Assembly (NCBI RefSeq): GCF_002506585.1
Contig: NZ_DAXW01000006.1
Location: forward strand, 1 to 46,113
DNA length: 46,113 nt
Source: Methanoculleus sp. UBA430
GTDB taxonomy: Archaea; Halobacteriota; Methanomicrobia; Methanomicrobiales; Methanoculleaceae
Reading direction: 5' to 3'
This document shows positions 1 to 7,492 of the stretch, piece by piece. The notes beneath the pieces were generated by a model. It saw only the letters and a program-made list of their open reading frames with translations, ran no database searches and had not been told where the DNA came from. The translations under genes and the position numbers were made by a program. The number at the start of each line of letters is the position of its first letter. Position 1 is the first letter of the stretch.

Positions 1-1035
1 GATGCCGAGCATCCCTTCGAGGATCTTTTTCTGCAACACCGAGACGTTCAGGGACCCGATCAGGTCGGCGGGGTCGGCGACCGGCCGGGAGACCTCGTAC
101 CAGGTCCCCTGCAGGTAGAAGTGCATGACATGCACCGGCCCGTTCCCGGTCGCGAGCGGCGGGATCTGGTAGCCCGTATCGTCGACCTTCCCGTAGGGCC
201 GGACGTCCCAGCCTGCCGCGAAGAGCGCGTCGATGAATCCCGGGAGGGTGTAGCCGCCGAGGTCCGCAACAAGCCGGCTGTAGCCGTGGATGCGGACCCG
301 GTCGTGGGCGAAGAGGACCACCATGAACTTCCCGGTCTCTTCGGTGAACCTTCCTGCTTTCCGTCGCCGTTCCGCCACGTTCACCGCCGATTTGGCCCGG
401 TGGTGTCCGTCCGCGATGTAGACCTCCGGCACCGTCGCAAAGAGGTCTTCAAGGTGCGAAAGGGCCGCCCCGTCGGTGACCCGGTAGACCTCGTGAAGCG
501 CGCCAGATCCGGTTACGGTGCTCCCGACGGGCCCCGTTCCGTCGATGAGAGAGTGGACGTAGGGGAAGATCTCGCCGGGGTCGCGGTAGAGCAGGAAGAC
601 AAGGCCGGTGTTGGCCCCGACCGCGTCGATGTGCCGGGTTCGGTCCTCCTCCTTGTCGTATCGGGTGAGTTCGTGCCGTCGGATCCGTCGGTTCTCATAG
701 TCCTCCGTCGCCACACAGCAGACCAGCCCGACGAACTCCTCGTCGCCCTGGACGGCCCGGTAGACGTACATCCCGGGGTCCGGGTCGCGCTGCATAAGAC
801 CGTCTGCAAGCATGCCGTCGAAGACCTCCCGCGCCCGCCGGTAGACCCGGTCGTCGTGCGGGGGGAGGTCGGGGAGTTCGGCGTCTGGCCGGCTGACCCG
901 CAGGAAACTCAGAGGGTTTTTCTCAATACATTCCCGGGCTTCATCCGCCGTCACCACATCGTACGGCACAGAAGGTATCTTTTCAGAGTACCGACGTTCA
1001 GGGCGAACCGCTGCGAACCGATAGATTTGAACCAT
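1..1035 (-). CDS. DUF1015 family protein, 3' end cut by window edge
   Basis: An open frame reads leftward from an ATG at 1035 to the window edge, 345 codons without a stop, so the C-terminus is missing. The protein begins MVQIYRFAAVRPERRYSEKI and has the landmarks of DUF1015: an early VPYDVV motif, a central HEL..Y..EED segment, and IADGHHRAKSA in the middle. The family is widespread in methanogens and often lies beside serine biosynthesis genes, but its biochemical role is not established; the IADGHHR motif suggests a catalytic or ligand site (inference). A TATA-like element at 1058-1067 places the predicted transcription start at the ATG, supporting this start and a leaderless mRNA. The gene is divergent from rimI. 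Large frames on the opposite strand here are shadows. Confidence 0.88.
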   Translation of the reverse strand, partial: MVQIYRFAAVRPERRYSEKIPSVPYDVVTADEARECIEKNPLSFLRVSRPDAELPDLPPHDDRVYRRAREVFDGMLADGLMQRDPDPGMYVYRAVQGDEEFVGLVCCVATEDYENRRIRRHELTRYDKEEDRTRHIDAVGANTGLVFLLYRDPGEIFPYVHSLIDGTGPVGSTVTGSGALHEVYRVTDGAALSHLEDLFATVPEVYIADGHHRAKSAVNVAERRRKAGRFTEETGKFMVVLFAHDRVRIHGYSRLVADLGGYTLPGFIDALFAAGWDVRPYGKVDDTGYQIPPLATGNGPVHVMHFYLQGTWYEVSRPVADPADLIGSLNVSVLQKKILEGMLGI

Positions 1036-1057
1036 GGAAACCGCCACTCGTATGTGG

Positions 1058-1087
1058 CTATTATTTTGTCTCCTGACATTATATTAG
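1058..1087. promoter_or_regulatory. divergent promoters of DUF1015 gene and rimI
   Basis: On the minus strand AAAATAATAG (1067-1058) is centred about 26 bp upstream of the DUF1015 ATG at 1035, predicting a leaderless transcript. On the plus strand CATTATATTAG (1077-1087) should start transcription near 1108, giving a short rimI leader that contains the ribosome binding site GGAAAGG near 1105-1112. The stretch is clearly AT-rich against GC-rich surroundings. Confidence 0.55.
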
Positions 1088-1120
1088 ATAAGGCACTCCG
1101 CAAAGGAAAGGCCGGTAACT

Positions 1121-1585
1121 ATGATGCCGCTTCAATTCACCATTCACCGGGCACAACCCGTCGATGTCCCGCAGATAGTTGCCGTCGAGAAAGCGGCGTT
1201 CGTCGACCCGTGGGATGAGAGGACGCTCCGTGAATCGCTCGCCTACTACCCCGAGACATTTTTTGTGGCCAAAAACAACGGCAACCTGGCGGGATTCGTT
1301 GCCGGGGGCGTTGAAGACACCGGAGAAGAGGTTTATGGGCATATTATGAACCTCGCGGTCGCTCCGGGATACCGGCGCCGGGGAGTCGGGTGGCAGCTCA
1401 TCCGTCGCCTGGAACAGGAGTATGCCGTTTTAGGCGCGAGCGGTGTCCAGCTCGAGGTCCGGATCACCAATACCGGCGCTCAGGAGTTCTACCACCGCCT
1501 CGGCTACCAGGAGGTCTTCCAGATAGATTCCTACTACGCGAACGAGGAAGACGCCCTCGTCATGATGAAGTGGTTCCGGTTTTAG
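1121..1585 (+). CDS. rimI: RimI/Ard1-like GNAT protein N-acetyltransferase
   Basis: A 154-residue protein filling one GNAT domain. The acetyl-CoA pyrophosphate loop RRRGVG is at residues 85-90 after the NLAVAPGY strand, and the C-terminal FYHRLGY motif (123-129) has the tyrosine typical of RimI. The family transfers acetyl groups from acetyl-CoA to protein N-termini; in archaea one RimI/Ard1 homologue usually acetylates many proteins, so the bacterial S18 specificity should not be assumed. A purine-rich ribosome binding site sits 9-16 bp upstream. Two tandem ATGs (1121 and 1124) leave the start uncertain by one codon. It converges on hmgA, whose stop is only 11 bp away. Confidence 0.85.
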   Translation: MMPLQFTIHRAQPVDVPQIVAVEKAAFVDPWDERTLRESLAYYPETFFVAKNNGNLAGFVAGGVEDTGEEVYGHIMNLAVAPGYRRRGVGWQLIRRLEQEYAVLGASGVQLEVRITNTGAQEFYHRLGYQEVFQIDSYYANEEDALVMMKWFRF

Positions 1586-1588
1586 AAA

Positions 1589-1603
1589 GGGGATGTTATC
1601 CCC
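1589..1603. terminator. hairpin between convergent rimI and hmgA
   Basis: Perfect inverted repeat GGGGAT-GTT-ATCCCC overlapping the hmgA stop codon. In the hmgA direction it is followed by a pyrimidine run TTTCTAAAA. It is placed to serve both genes, but the T-tract is weak. Confidence 0.4.
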
Positions 1604-2804
1604 TGCCGAGGTCCTGGTGGGCCCTGGCAAGGTGCTGGGCCGCGAGGGCGCCGAGGAGGGAGAGTTCTCCGGCGAGCACCCCGGCGGCAACGATCTCGGC
1701 AAGCGCTTTCGCGTGGGTCCCCGGCGGGTCGCCGCCTCCGGCGACGCCGAGCATCGCGAGGCACTCGTGCTGGGTATCAATCCCGGTGCCGCCGCCGACC
1801 GTTCCCACCGGGAGCGAGGGGAGGGTGACCGAGACGTAGACGCCGCCGTCTACCCGGTCGGCGGTGGTGATCGCGGTGCTCCCCTCGACGACGTGGGCGG
1901 GGTCCTGTCCGCAGGCGATGAACATGGCGGCGACGACGTTCGCTGCGTGGGCGTTGAACCCGAACGAGGCCGCCCGCGCCGAGCCCACAAGGTTTTTGCG
2001 GTAGTTTGCCGCGACAAGGGTCTCAGAATCGGTCTTCAGGAGGTCGGCGACCATCTCGTCGGTCAGTCGCACGCCCGCGACCACGGTCTTTCCCCTGCCC
2101 CGGACCAGGTTGATCGCCGCCGGCTTCTTGTCGGTGCACATGTTCCCGGAAGTGGAGACGAGGCGGGCCCCGGTCTCCCGTTCGATGAGCTCGCCCACCT
2201 TCTGGCTTGCGATCGTCACCATGTTCATGCCCATGGCGTCCTTGGTGTCGAACTCGAGCCGGACGAAGACGCTCGTCCCCGCAACGTAGGAGACGGCTTC
2301 GAGAAACTCCCCGTGCTTCGTGGTGCTCTCCGCCGTCTCGCGGATTTCGGCGGTGTGTTCGTCCACCCAGGCGACCACTTCACGGGCGTGGACGACGTCG
2401 CGTGCGGCAAAAACCGGCGCCCGGGTCATCCCGTCGCGCATGATCCGCACGTCCGCACCCCCCGCCCGGGTGATCAGGGAGCACCCGCGGTTCACCGATG
2501 CCACGAGCGCTCCTTCGGTCGTCGCCAGGGGGAGGTAGTAGGACCCGCGGGCGTACTCCCCCTTCACTGGAAGCGGTCCCGCGACGCCGATCGGCACCTG
2601 CACCGCGCCGATCATGTTCTCGATATTGCGTTTCACCACCCGGTCGATCCCGATGGTAAACGACCCCACCGCGGGAAGGGCGGTGCCGGTCTCTTCCTCA
2701 ATGAAGGTCCGCCGCACCCGGACCGCTTCCTCCGGGGGGAGTTCCTTTTCGAGCGCGTAGAGTTTGAGGGAGCCTTCTTTCAGCCTCCTCGTGTAATCAT
2801 CCAT
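1596..2804 (-). CDS. hmgA: 3-hydroxy-3-methylglutaryl-CoA reductase (NADPH), class I
   Basis: Reduces HMG-CoA to mevalonate with two NADPH, the committed step of archaeal isoprenoid lipid synthesis. The 402-residue length matches archaeal class I enzymes without a membrane anchor, so it is cytosolic. The catalytic set is complete: Glu97 in ATTEGALVAS, Lys226 in GNMCTDKK, Asp301 in GQDPAH and the general acid His391 in AAQHLARAH. The nucleotide-binding stretch GTVGGGTG is at 334-341 and MNMVTIAS near 193-200. The ATG at 2804 lies about 23 bp from a weak TATA-like element (2824-2831), suggesting a leaderless message. A perfect 16-bp palindrome overlaps that promoter. The next two upstream pathway enzymes are in the operon at 4064-7372. 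Confidence 0.97.
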   Translation of the reverse strand: MDDYTRRLKEGSLKLYALEKELPPEEAVRVRRTFIEEETGTALPAVGSFTIGIDRVVKRNIENMIGAVQVPIGVAGPLPVKGEYARGSYYLPLATTEGALVASVNRGCSLITRAGGADVRIMRDGMTRAPVFAARDVVHAREVVAWVDEHTAEIRETAESTTKHGEFLEAVSYVAGTSVFVRLEFDTKDAMGMNMVTIASQKVGELIERETGARLVSTSGNMCTDKKPAAINLVRGRGKTVVAGVRLTDEMVADLLKTDSETLVAANYRKNLVGSARAASFGFNAHAANVVAAMFIACGQDPAHVVEGSTAITTADRVDGGVYVSVTLPSLPVGTVGGGTGIDTQHECLAMLGVAGGGDPPGTHAKALAEIVAAGVLAGELSLLGALAAQHLARAHQDLGRG

Positions 2805-2809
2805 GAATA

Positions 2810-2825
2810 GTATGAGGACTCATAC
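2810..2825. promoter_or_regulatory. 16-bp palindrome in hmgA/trm5 divergent promoter
   Basis: Perfect dyad GTATGAG-GA-CTCATAC in the only 34 bp separating the divergent starts of hmgA (2804) and the Trm5-like gene (2839). The hmgA TATA-like element (TTTAGGTA on the minus strand, 2831-2824) touches its right arm. Symmetry and position fit a repressor operator, but no regulator is proven. Confidence 0.5.
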
Positions 2826-2838
2826 CTAAAGATGGCTG

Positions 2839-3786
2839 GTGGTCGGCGTGCGAAAGGAACAGTGGTGCCTTGCGGTGGAGAAGAGGGAGGCTGAAGAGAC
2901 ACGGCACCGGCTGCTTGGCGAGGGGCTCCTTGACCGGCGCTGTAAGCCGCGCCCCGAGGGGGGCGCCGTCCTCTTTCCGGTCGTAAGAGAGGTCCCGGGC
3001 GCTCTCCGGTGCGAGTTTGAGGCTGTGCCGGAACAGGTCGTTCTCCCCCGCCACGAGCTCGTGGGCGGGATAGCCATCATGCAGGAGAACGACCCCGGGG
3101 GCGCCCGGCGGCTGCTCGCCGCCCGGCCGTCCCTCGCGACGGTGCTCTTCCCGGAGACCCCGGTCGAGGGGGAGTACCGCATCCGCCGGTTCGCCGTCCT
3201 TGCAGGGGTCCCGTCCACCCGCACCCGGGTGACCGAGTACGGTCTCCGCTTCGACGTGGACCTCGCCCACGCCTACTTCTCGGCCCGGCTCTCGACCGAA
3301 CGGCAGCGGGTCCTTCGCGCGATGGAGGAGGGGGAGCGGGTGCTCGATATGTTCGCCGGCGTCGGGCCGTTTGCGATCACCCTGGCCCGCCGGGCCGCTT
3401 TCGTCGTCGCCGCGGACCTCAACCCCGCCGCTGTCCACCTGATGATCCATAACATCGCGCTCAACCGGGCGGAAAACGTCATCCCGATGCTCGCGGACGC
3501 CGGACACCTTCTCCGGCTCGATTTTTCCCCCTTCGACCGGATCGTCATGAACCTCCCCCTGGCCGCACCGCAGTTCCTCCTGACAGCCGCCCGGCTCTGC
3601 CGGGACGGCGGGACCATCCACCTTTACGCCCTGGAGGAGCGGGAAGGGGAGTACCTCCCCCTGATCCGTGCGGTCACCCGGGGAGAGGTCGTCGAACGCG
3701 TGGTCAGGACCTACTCGCCGGGGAAGTGGCACGCGGTGTACGATATTACTGTTGAGAAAGAAGGTTCGGGCGAGTCTTCGGTGTAG
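2839..3786 (+). CDS. Trm5/TYW2-family class I SAM-dependent tRNA methyltransferase
   Basis: About 315 residues matching archaeal Trm5-like enzymes, which use S-adenosylmethionine to methylate N1 of guanosine 37 next to the tRNA anticodon (or act in wyosine synthesis). An N-terminal small domain (about 1-145) precedes a Rossmann methyltransferase domain. The SAM motif DMFAGVGPFAI is at 170-180, the acidic strand end AADLNP at 191-196, and the motif NLP at 238-240. The start is a GTG; 2839 and 2848 are both possible and no good Shine-Dalgarno is visible. Trm5 versus TYW2 cannot be separated with certainty; the NLP motif and length favour Trm5. Followed by a structured non-coding region with terminator features. 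Confidence 0.85.
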   Translation: MVGVRKEQWCLAVEKREAEETRHRLLGEGLLDRRCKPRPEGGAVLFPVVREVPGALRCEFEAVPEQVVLPRHELVGGIAIMQENDPGGARRLLAARPSLATVLFPETPVEGEYRIRRFAVLAGVPSTRTRVTEYGLRFDVDLAHAYFSARLSTERQRVLRAMEEGERVLDMFAGVGPFAITLARRAAFVVAADLNPAAVHLMIHNIALNRAENVIPMLADAGHLLRLDFSPFDRIVMNLPLAAPQFLLTAARLCRDGGTIHLYALEEREGEYLPLIRAVTRGEVVERVVRTYSPGKWHAVYDITVEKEGSGESSV

Positions 3787-4063
3787 GTGGATTGGGCCGC
3801 GGCATGACTCACGCGAAGCCGCGAAGGGGACAGGTACCGGTCTTCGCGGCTCGCAACCTTTCGGTTCCATCCAGTTTTTTGATAAACCACCGCACCCTGC
3901 GGACAGTCGCACTTCGTGTGAGTTTTCAATGCAAGGGGCGCTAGAGCCTCATGCGAAGCGCGACTAGCCGGAAGGGTGGGTGCGGGCGTCAAAAAAAAGA
4001 GTATCGAGCGTGATCCCTTTTAGTCCGAAGCCCGAAAAAGCCCCGGAGACAAAAATTTGAATA
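3787..4063 (+). other. structured non-coding region, possible dispersed repeat or RNA
   Basis: This 277-bp gap holds no convincing gene but much dyad symmetry. AGCCGCGAAG (3817-3826) pairs with CTTCGCGGCT (3842-3851). AACC-TTTC-GGTT follows at about 3855-3866, then T6 near 3873, which resembles a terminator for trm5. A second hairpin has 17-nt arms at 3906-3922 and 3948-3964 with one mismatch and two G-U wobbles if read as plus-strand RNA. The right end has A8 near 3991-3998 and A5 near 4052, usable as T-runs for minus-strand termination after the DUF35 gene. Confidence 0.45.
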
Positions 4064-4456
4064 TTATTCCACCGGCACGAACTTCGTGCCGTAGTGGATG
4101 GTGCCGCTCTCGCCGTCCGCCGTCACCCGGCGGAAGACGCTTTTGACCCGCATCCCGATCTTCGCCTCCTCCGGGAGGCAGGCCACCTGGGTGGTGAGCC
4201 TCGGCCCCTCGTCGAGTTTCACAATCGCGAGGACGTAGGGCGTGGTGTGGTCGAACTGGTCGCTTGCCGACCGGATCACCGTATAGGTGACGACCGTCCC
4301 CTCGCCGGTGAACTGGTGGTCGACGATATTGCCGCTCCGCCGGCAGTCGGGGCAGAGCGACCGGGGCGGGAAGAAGTACCGCCCGCAGGTCGTGCACTGC
4401 GTCCCGACCAGGTTATACCGCTGCGGGATCTTTCTCCAGAACCGTGATACCGACAT
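4064..4456 (-). CDS. DUF35 OB-fold zinc-ribbon protein, thiolase/HMG-CoA synthase scaffold
   Basis: A 130-residue protein with an N-terminal rubredoxin-like zinc ribbon (Cys21, Cys24, Cys35, Cys38) and a C-terminal OB fold (about 45-125). In Methanothermococcus thermolithotrophicus the DUF35 protein bridges acetoacetyl-CoA thiolase and HMG-CoA synthase in one complex with a shared CoA site, allowing channelling of acetoacetyl-CoA. The same three genes are adjacent here, 2 bp apart or overlapping, so the same role is very likely. It is the last gene of the operon transcribed leftward from about 7372. T-rich tracts just downstream may end the transcript. Confidence 0.93.
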   Translation of the reverse strand: MSVSRFWRKIPQRYNLVGTQCTTCGRYFFPPRSLCPDCRRSGNIVDHQFTGEGTVVTYTVIRSASDQFDHTTPYVLAIVKLDEGPRLTTQVACLPEEAKIGMRVKSVFRRVTADGESGTIHYGTKFVPVE

Positions 4457-4458
4457 TT

Positions 4459-5619
4459 TTACACCCCCAGGATGTGCACGACGACGGTTGCACCCGTGCC
4501 GCCGACGTTGTGGGTCATCCCGATCTCCGCATCCACCTGCCGGGCCCCGGCATCGCCGCGGAGCTGGGTGACGACCTCGCAGATCTGCTTGATCCCCGTC
4601 GCGCCGACCGGGTGGCCGCAGGCCTTCAGCCCGCCGCTCGTGTTCACCGGGATCTGCCCGCCGAGCGCCGTCACTCCGTCTGCGGTGAGTTTCCCGGCCT
4701 CGCCCTTCTTGCAGAAGCCGAGGTCTTCGATCGCGCAGATCTCGGCGATCGTGAAGCAGTCGTGGACCTCGACGAGGTCGATATCCTTCTGGCTGAGGCC
4801 TGACAGGGCGAACGCCCGTTTGCCTGCGGCGACCGAGGCGTCCAGGGTGGATATGTCCCGCCGGTCATGGAGCGCGATGGTGTCGCTCGCCTGGGCGCTT
4901 GCGAGCACCCGCACCGGCGAGTCGGTGAACTCACGGGCGCGTTCGAGCGGGACCACAACGACCGCCGCCGCACCGTCGGTGATCGGCGAGCAGTCGAAGA
5001 GCCGCAGGGGGTCGGCCACGAGCGAGGAGTTGAGGACCGTGTCGACCGTGATCCGGTTCCGGAACTGGGCGATCGGGTTCTTTGCCCCGTTCTCGTGGTT
5101 CTTGACCGCGACCTCGGCCAGCTGCTCGCGGGTGAGCGGGTAGCGGTGCATGTAATCGTTTGCGATCATCGCGTAGAGGCCGGGGAAGGTCGCCCCGGCG
5201 AACCCTTCCCACTCGCGGTCCGCGGCGCTCGCGAGCATATCCACGCTCGCCCCGGTCCCGACATCGGTCATCTTCTCGACGCCCGCGGCGACCACGACGT
5301 CTTCCATGCCGCTCGCGACCGCGATCACGGCCTGCCGGAAGGCAAGTCCGCCGGAGGCGCAGGCCGCCTCCACCCTCGTCGAGGGGGTGTTGTTGCTTGC
5401 CAGCCCGGCGTAGTCCGCGATCAGGGCCCCGATGTGCTCCTGCTCGACGAACCGCCCGGCGCTCATGTTCCCCACGTACAGGGCGTCGATCTTCTCGCCG
5501 GAGAGCCCGGCATCCTCGAGCGCCAGCGCTCCGGCCTTCACAAAGAGGTCCCGGAACGACGTGCTCCAGTGCTCCCCGAACTCCGTGCACCCTATACCGA
5601 TTACTGCTACGTCTCTCAT
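4459..5619 (-). CDS. acetyl-CoA C-acetyltransferase (archaeal thiolase)
   Basis: Condenses two acetyl-CoA to acetoacetyl-CoA, the first mevalonate step. The 386-residue protein is the archaeal SCP-x-like thiolase type. The nucleophile is Cys87 in VEAACASGG, with His286 in EVHDCF and His336 in the block NTSGGLKACGHPVGATG. The C-terminus reads MTHNVGGTGA where bacterial thiolases have CxGGG, as usual in archaeal enzymes that work with DUF35 partners. Its ATG overlaps the HMG-CoA synthase stop by 4 bp (ATGA), implying translational coupling and a fixed subunit ratio. The unfavourable condensation is thought to be pulled by the synthase in the same complex. Confidence 0.95.
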   Translation of the reverse strand: MRDVAVIGIGCTEFGEHWSTSFRDLFVKAGALALEDAGLSGEKIDALYVGNMSAGRFVEQEHIGALIADYAGLASNNTPSTRVEAACASGGLAFRQAVIAVASGMEDVVVAAGVEKMTDVGTGASVDMLASAADREWEGFAGATFPGLYAMIANDYMHRYPLTREQLAEVAVKNHENGAKNPIAQFRNRITVDTVLNSSLVADPLRLFDCSPITDGAAAVVVVPLERAREFTDSPVRVLASAQASDTIALHDRRDISTLDASVAAGKRAFALSGLSQKDIDLVEVHDCFTIAEICAIEDLGFCKKGEAGKLTADGVTALGGQIPVNTSGGLKACGHPVGATGIKQICEVVTQLRGDAGARQVDAEIGMTHNVGGTGATVVVHILGV

Positions 5620-6668
5620 CTCTGCATCACGATCTTTCCCTTGTGTTTGGCATACAGTGCATAGTCGAGGTAGGTCGGGTTGGCGAGCAGTTTCTCAACG
5701 CTCGGTGCCGCCGCCCTGTTGAATTCTCCGGACTCAATGGCATCGGTGACCGTGATATCGAACGCGTCGCTCCCGGCCCCGGACCCGAAGGAGGTGACGA
5801 AGATCCGCTCGCCGGGTTTTGCCACATCCAGCGTCGCCGCAAGCCCGATCATCGATGCGCCGGAGTAGGTGTTGCCGAGCCTCGGCACGACGAGACCGGG
5901 CCGGATCTGGGCGTCGGTAAACCCGAGCATCTTTGCCACGCGCTGCGGGAACTTCGCGTTGGGCTGGTGGAAGACCGCGTAGTCGTAGTCCTTCGGGGTC
6001 GTCCCCGCCTGCTCGAGCATCAGCCGGGCGGCGCCCTGGACGTGCTTGAAGTAGCCGGGATCGCCGGTGAACCGACCGCCGTGGCGGGGATAGTTCTGGC
6101 CTTCACGCCGCCAGAAGTCGGGCGTGTCGGTGGTGAACGAGCAGGTCCGGTGGATCTCGGCGATGGGGTCGGCGTCGCCGATGACGAACGCCGCCCCGCC
6201 GGCTGCCGCCGTATACTCGAGCGCGTCCCCCGGAGCACCCTGGGCCACGTCGGCACCGATGGCAATCCCGAACGGGATCATCTTGCTCTTGACCATGCCC
6301 ATGCAGGTCTGGATGCCTGCCGTTCCTGCCTTGCACGCGAACTCGTAGTCGGCGGCGGTCATGTTCGGGGTCGCCCCGATCGCCTCGCCGACCGTACAGG
6401 CCGTGGGCTTGACCGCGTAGGGGTGGGACTCGCTGCCCACGTAGATGGCGCCGATCGCGTCGGGATCGACGGCTCTCCGCCGGAGAGCGGCACGGGCCGC
6501 CTCGACGGCGATCGTTGCGGTATCTTCATCGAGATCCGGGACGGACTTCTCAAAGACCCCGAGGCCTCTGGTGATGTCGTCTGCGTTGGCACCCCATACC
6601 CGGGCGATCTCCGGGACTTTAATCCGGTATCGCGGGATATAGACGCCGTATGAATAGATGCCTACCAT
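5616..6668 (-). CDS. hydroxymethylglutaryl-CoA synthase
   Basis: Adds acetyl-CoA to acetoacetyl-CoA to give HMG-CoA, the second mevalonate step. The 350-residue length is the compact archaeal form. The catalytic triad is visible: Glu80 in GSES, the acylated Cys112 in YEFACKAGT, and His234 in FHQPN. Conserved GNTYSGAS (265-272) and SFGSGAGSDAF (293-303) are also present. It overlaps the upstream HTH regulator by 7 bp and the downstream thiolase by 4 bp, so the four genes form one tightly coupled operon. Confidence 0.96.
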   Translation of the reverse strand: MVGIYSYGVYIPRYRIKVPEIARVWGANADDITRGLGVFEKSVPDLDEDTATIAVEAARAALRRRAVDPDAIGAIYVGSESHPYAVKPTACTVGEAIGATPNMTAADYEFACKAGTAGIQTCMGMVKSKMIPFGIAIGADVAQGAPGDALEYTAAAGGAAFVIGDADPIAEIHRTCSFTTDTPDFWRREGQNYPRHGGRFTGDPGYFKHVQGAARLMLEQAGTTPKDYDYAVFHQPNAKFPQRVAKMLGFTDAQIRPGLVVPRLGNTYSGASMIGLAATLDVAKPGERIFVTSFGSGAGSDAFDITVTDAIESGEFNRAAAPSVEKLLANPTYLDYALYAKHKGKIVMQR

Positions 6669-7372
6669 AGTTTTCCTCGTAGTGAAGTGATGATCGTCTC
6701 GACATCCATCTGCGTGCAGAGGACGGTGATCCGGTCGCGCTCCGCAAGCCCCGGTATCAGCGGGTGGACCTGTTCCGGGGTTATCCCCTGCAGCACCACG
6801 CAGCGGGGCTTGAAGGGGGTGACCCGGATCGCCACCATGGGGGACTTGCCGGTCGAGACCTCGGTGAAGATGAGAGCACGTTCCGTGCTCCAGCCGTAGA
6901 TGCGGTTGAACTCGCTCGACGAGAGCTGGAGGATCGCATTGAGGCTGTTGATCACTGTATACCCATAGACCGTCTGGTCCATCGGGCCGCAGAGTGTTGC
7001 GGCGTCGATGGCCCCGGCAAAGTCGGAGAGGCTCACGGGAGAGGCATACTCGTGGATGTCGTAGATGACGTCTTCGTCGAATTCGCTGTACAGGATTTTT
7101 GCGAATTTGTTGATGAACCGGCCGCCGTTGTCCTCATCGATTGCGAGGATCGTATCGACGATCTTGCCGACGATGGCGGTTCCCGGACTTTTTCGTCGTC
7201 CGCTTTCGTAATCGCTGATAACTGAAGGCGAGACCTCAAGGCGTTCGGCGAGCACCCCCGGAGGGATGTTGAAGCTCTGCCGCCACTTCTTGAGGGCCTG
7301 ACCCGGTGAGTCCGAGAGCGTGATCTCTCCTGCCATTTTCTCGGCAAGTTGATGCCGCACTCCGGATTTCAT
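6662..7372 (-). CDS. HTH (XRE-like) regulator leading the mevalonate operon
   Basis: A predicted DNA-binding regulator of about 236 residues. An XRE-type helix-turn-helix lies in the first quarter (LAERLEVSPSVISDYESGRR), followed by a roughly 150-residue C-terminal domain that could sense a ligand. Similar regulators (for example the M. jannaschii MJ1545 group, from memory) sit beside HMG-CoA synthase in other euryarchaea. The frame is open to an ATG at 7417, but I prefer 7372: a TATA element at 7394-7404 lies inside the longer version and predicts transcription start near 7373. It overlaps HMG-CoA synthase by 7 bp, suggesting it controls this operon. Its ligand is unknown; an isoprenoid or CoA intermediate is a guess. 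Confidence 0.8.
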   Translation of the reverse strand: MKSGVRHQLAEKMAGEITLSDSPGQALKKWRQSFNIPPGVLAERLEVSPSVISDYESGRRKSPGTAIVGKIVDTILAIDEDNGGRFINKFAKILYSEFDEDVIYDIHEYASPVSLSDFAGAIDAATLCGPMDQTVYGYTVINSLNAILQLSSSEFNRIYGWSTERALIFTEVSTGKSPMVAIRVTPFKPRCVVLQGITPEQVHPLIPGLAERDRITVLCTQMDVETIITSLRGKLW

Positions 7373-7393
7373 GCAGGTACTGTTGACACTCCG

Positions 7394-7405
7394 ACTTAAA
7401 TAATT
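7394..7405 (-). promoter_or_regulatory. TATA box of the regulator-mevalonate operon
   Basis: On the minus strand AATTATTTAAG is centred about 26 bp from the ATG at 7372, which fits a leaderless transcript and decides against the ATG at 7417. Confidence 0.55.
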
Positions 7406-7450
7406 AGCGTATGCCATTTCGACATTTCACGAAGTGGGCCGACCCGGATC

Positions 7451-7470
7451 GTTGCGCAACCCGTATATAG
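7451..7470 (+). promoter_or_regulatory. ribK promoter with 10-bp perfect palindrome
   Basis: TATA element GTATATAG at 7463-7470 lies about 26 bp upstream of the ATG at 7493, predicting a leaderless ribK-ribB message. Directly upstream is the perfect palindrome GTTGCGCAAC (7451-7460), where activators or repressors commonly bind beside the BRE/TATA. Because ribK carries its own winged helix, autoregulation through this site is plausible. Confidence 0.55.
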
Positions 7471-7492
7471 TATGCATCTCAATTATGGTATA

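Noticed and set aside
121..1218. Long plus-strand open frame of 365 codons
   Set aside because: It lies antisense to the DUF1015 gene, whose translation carries clear family motifs; the plus-strand product is Arg/Val/Asp-rich shadow sequence.
1593..2810. 405-codon plus-strand frame opposite hmgA
   Set aside because: Exact antisense shadow of HMG-CoA reductase in GC-rich DNA; no recognisable domain.
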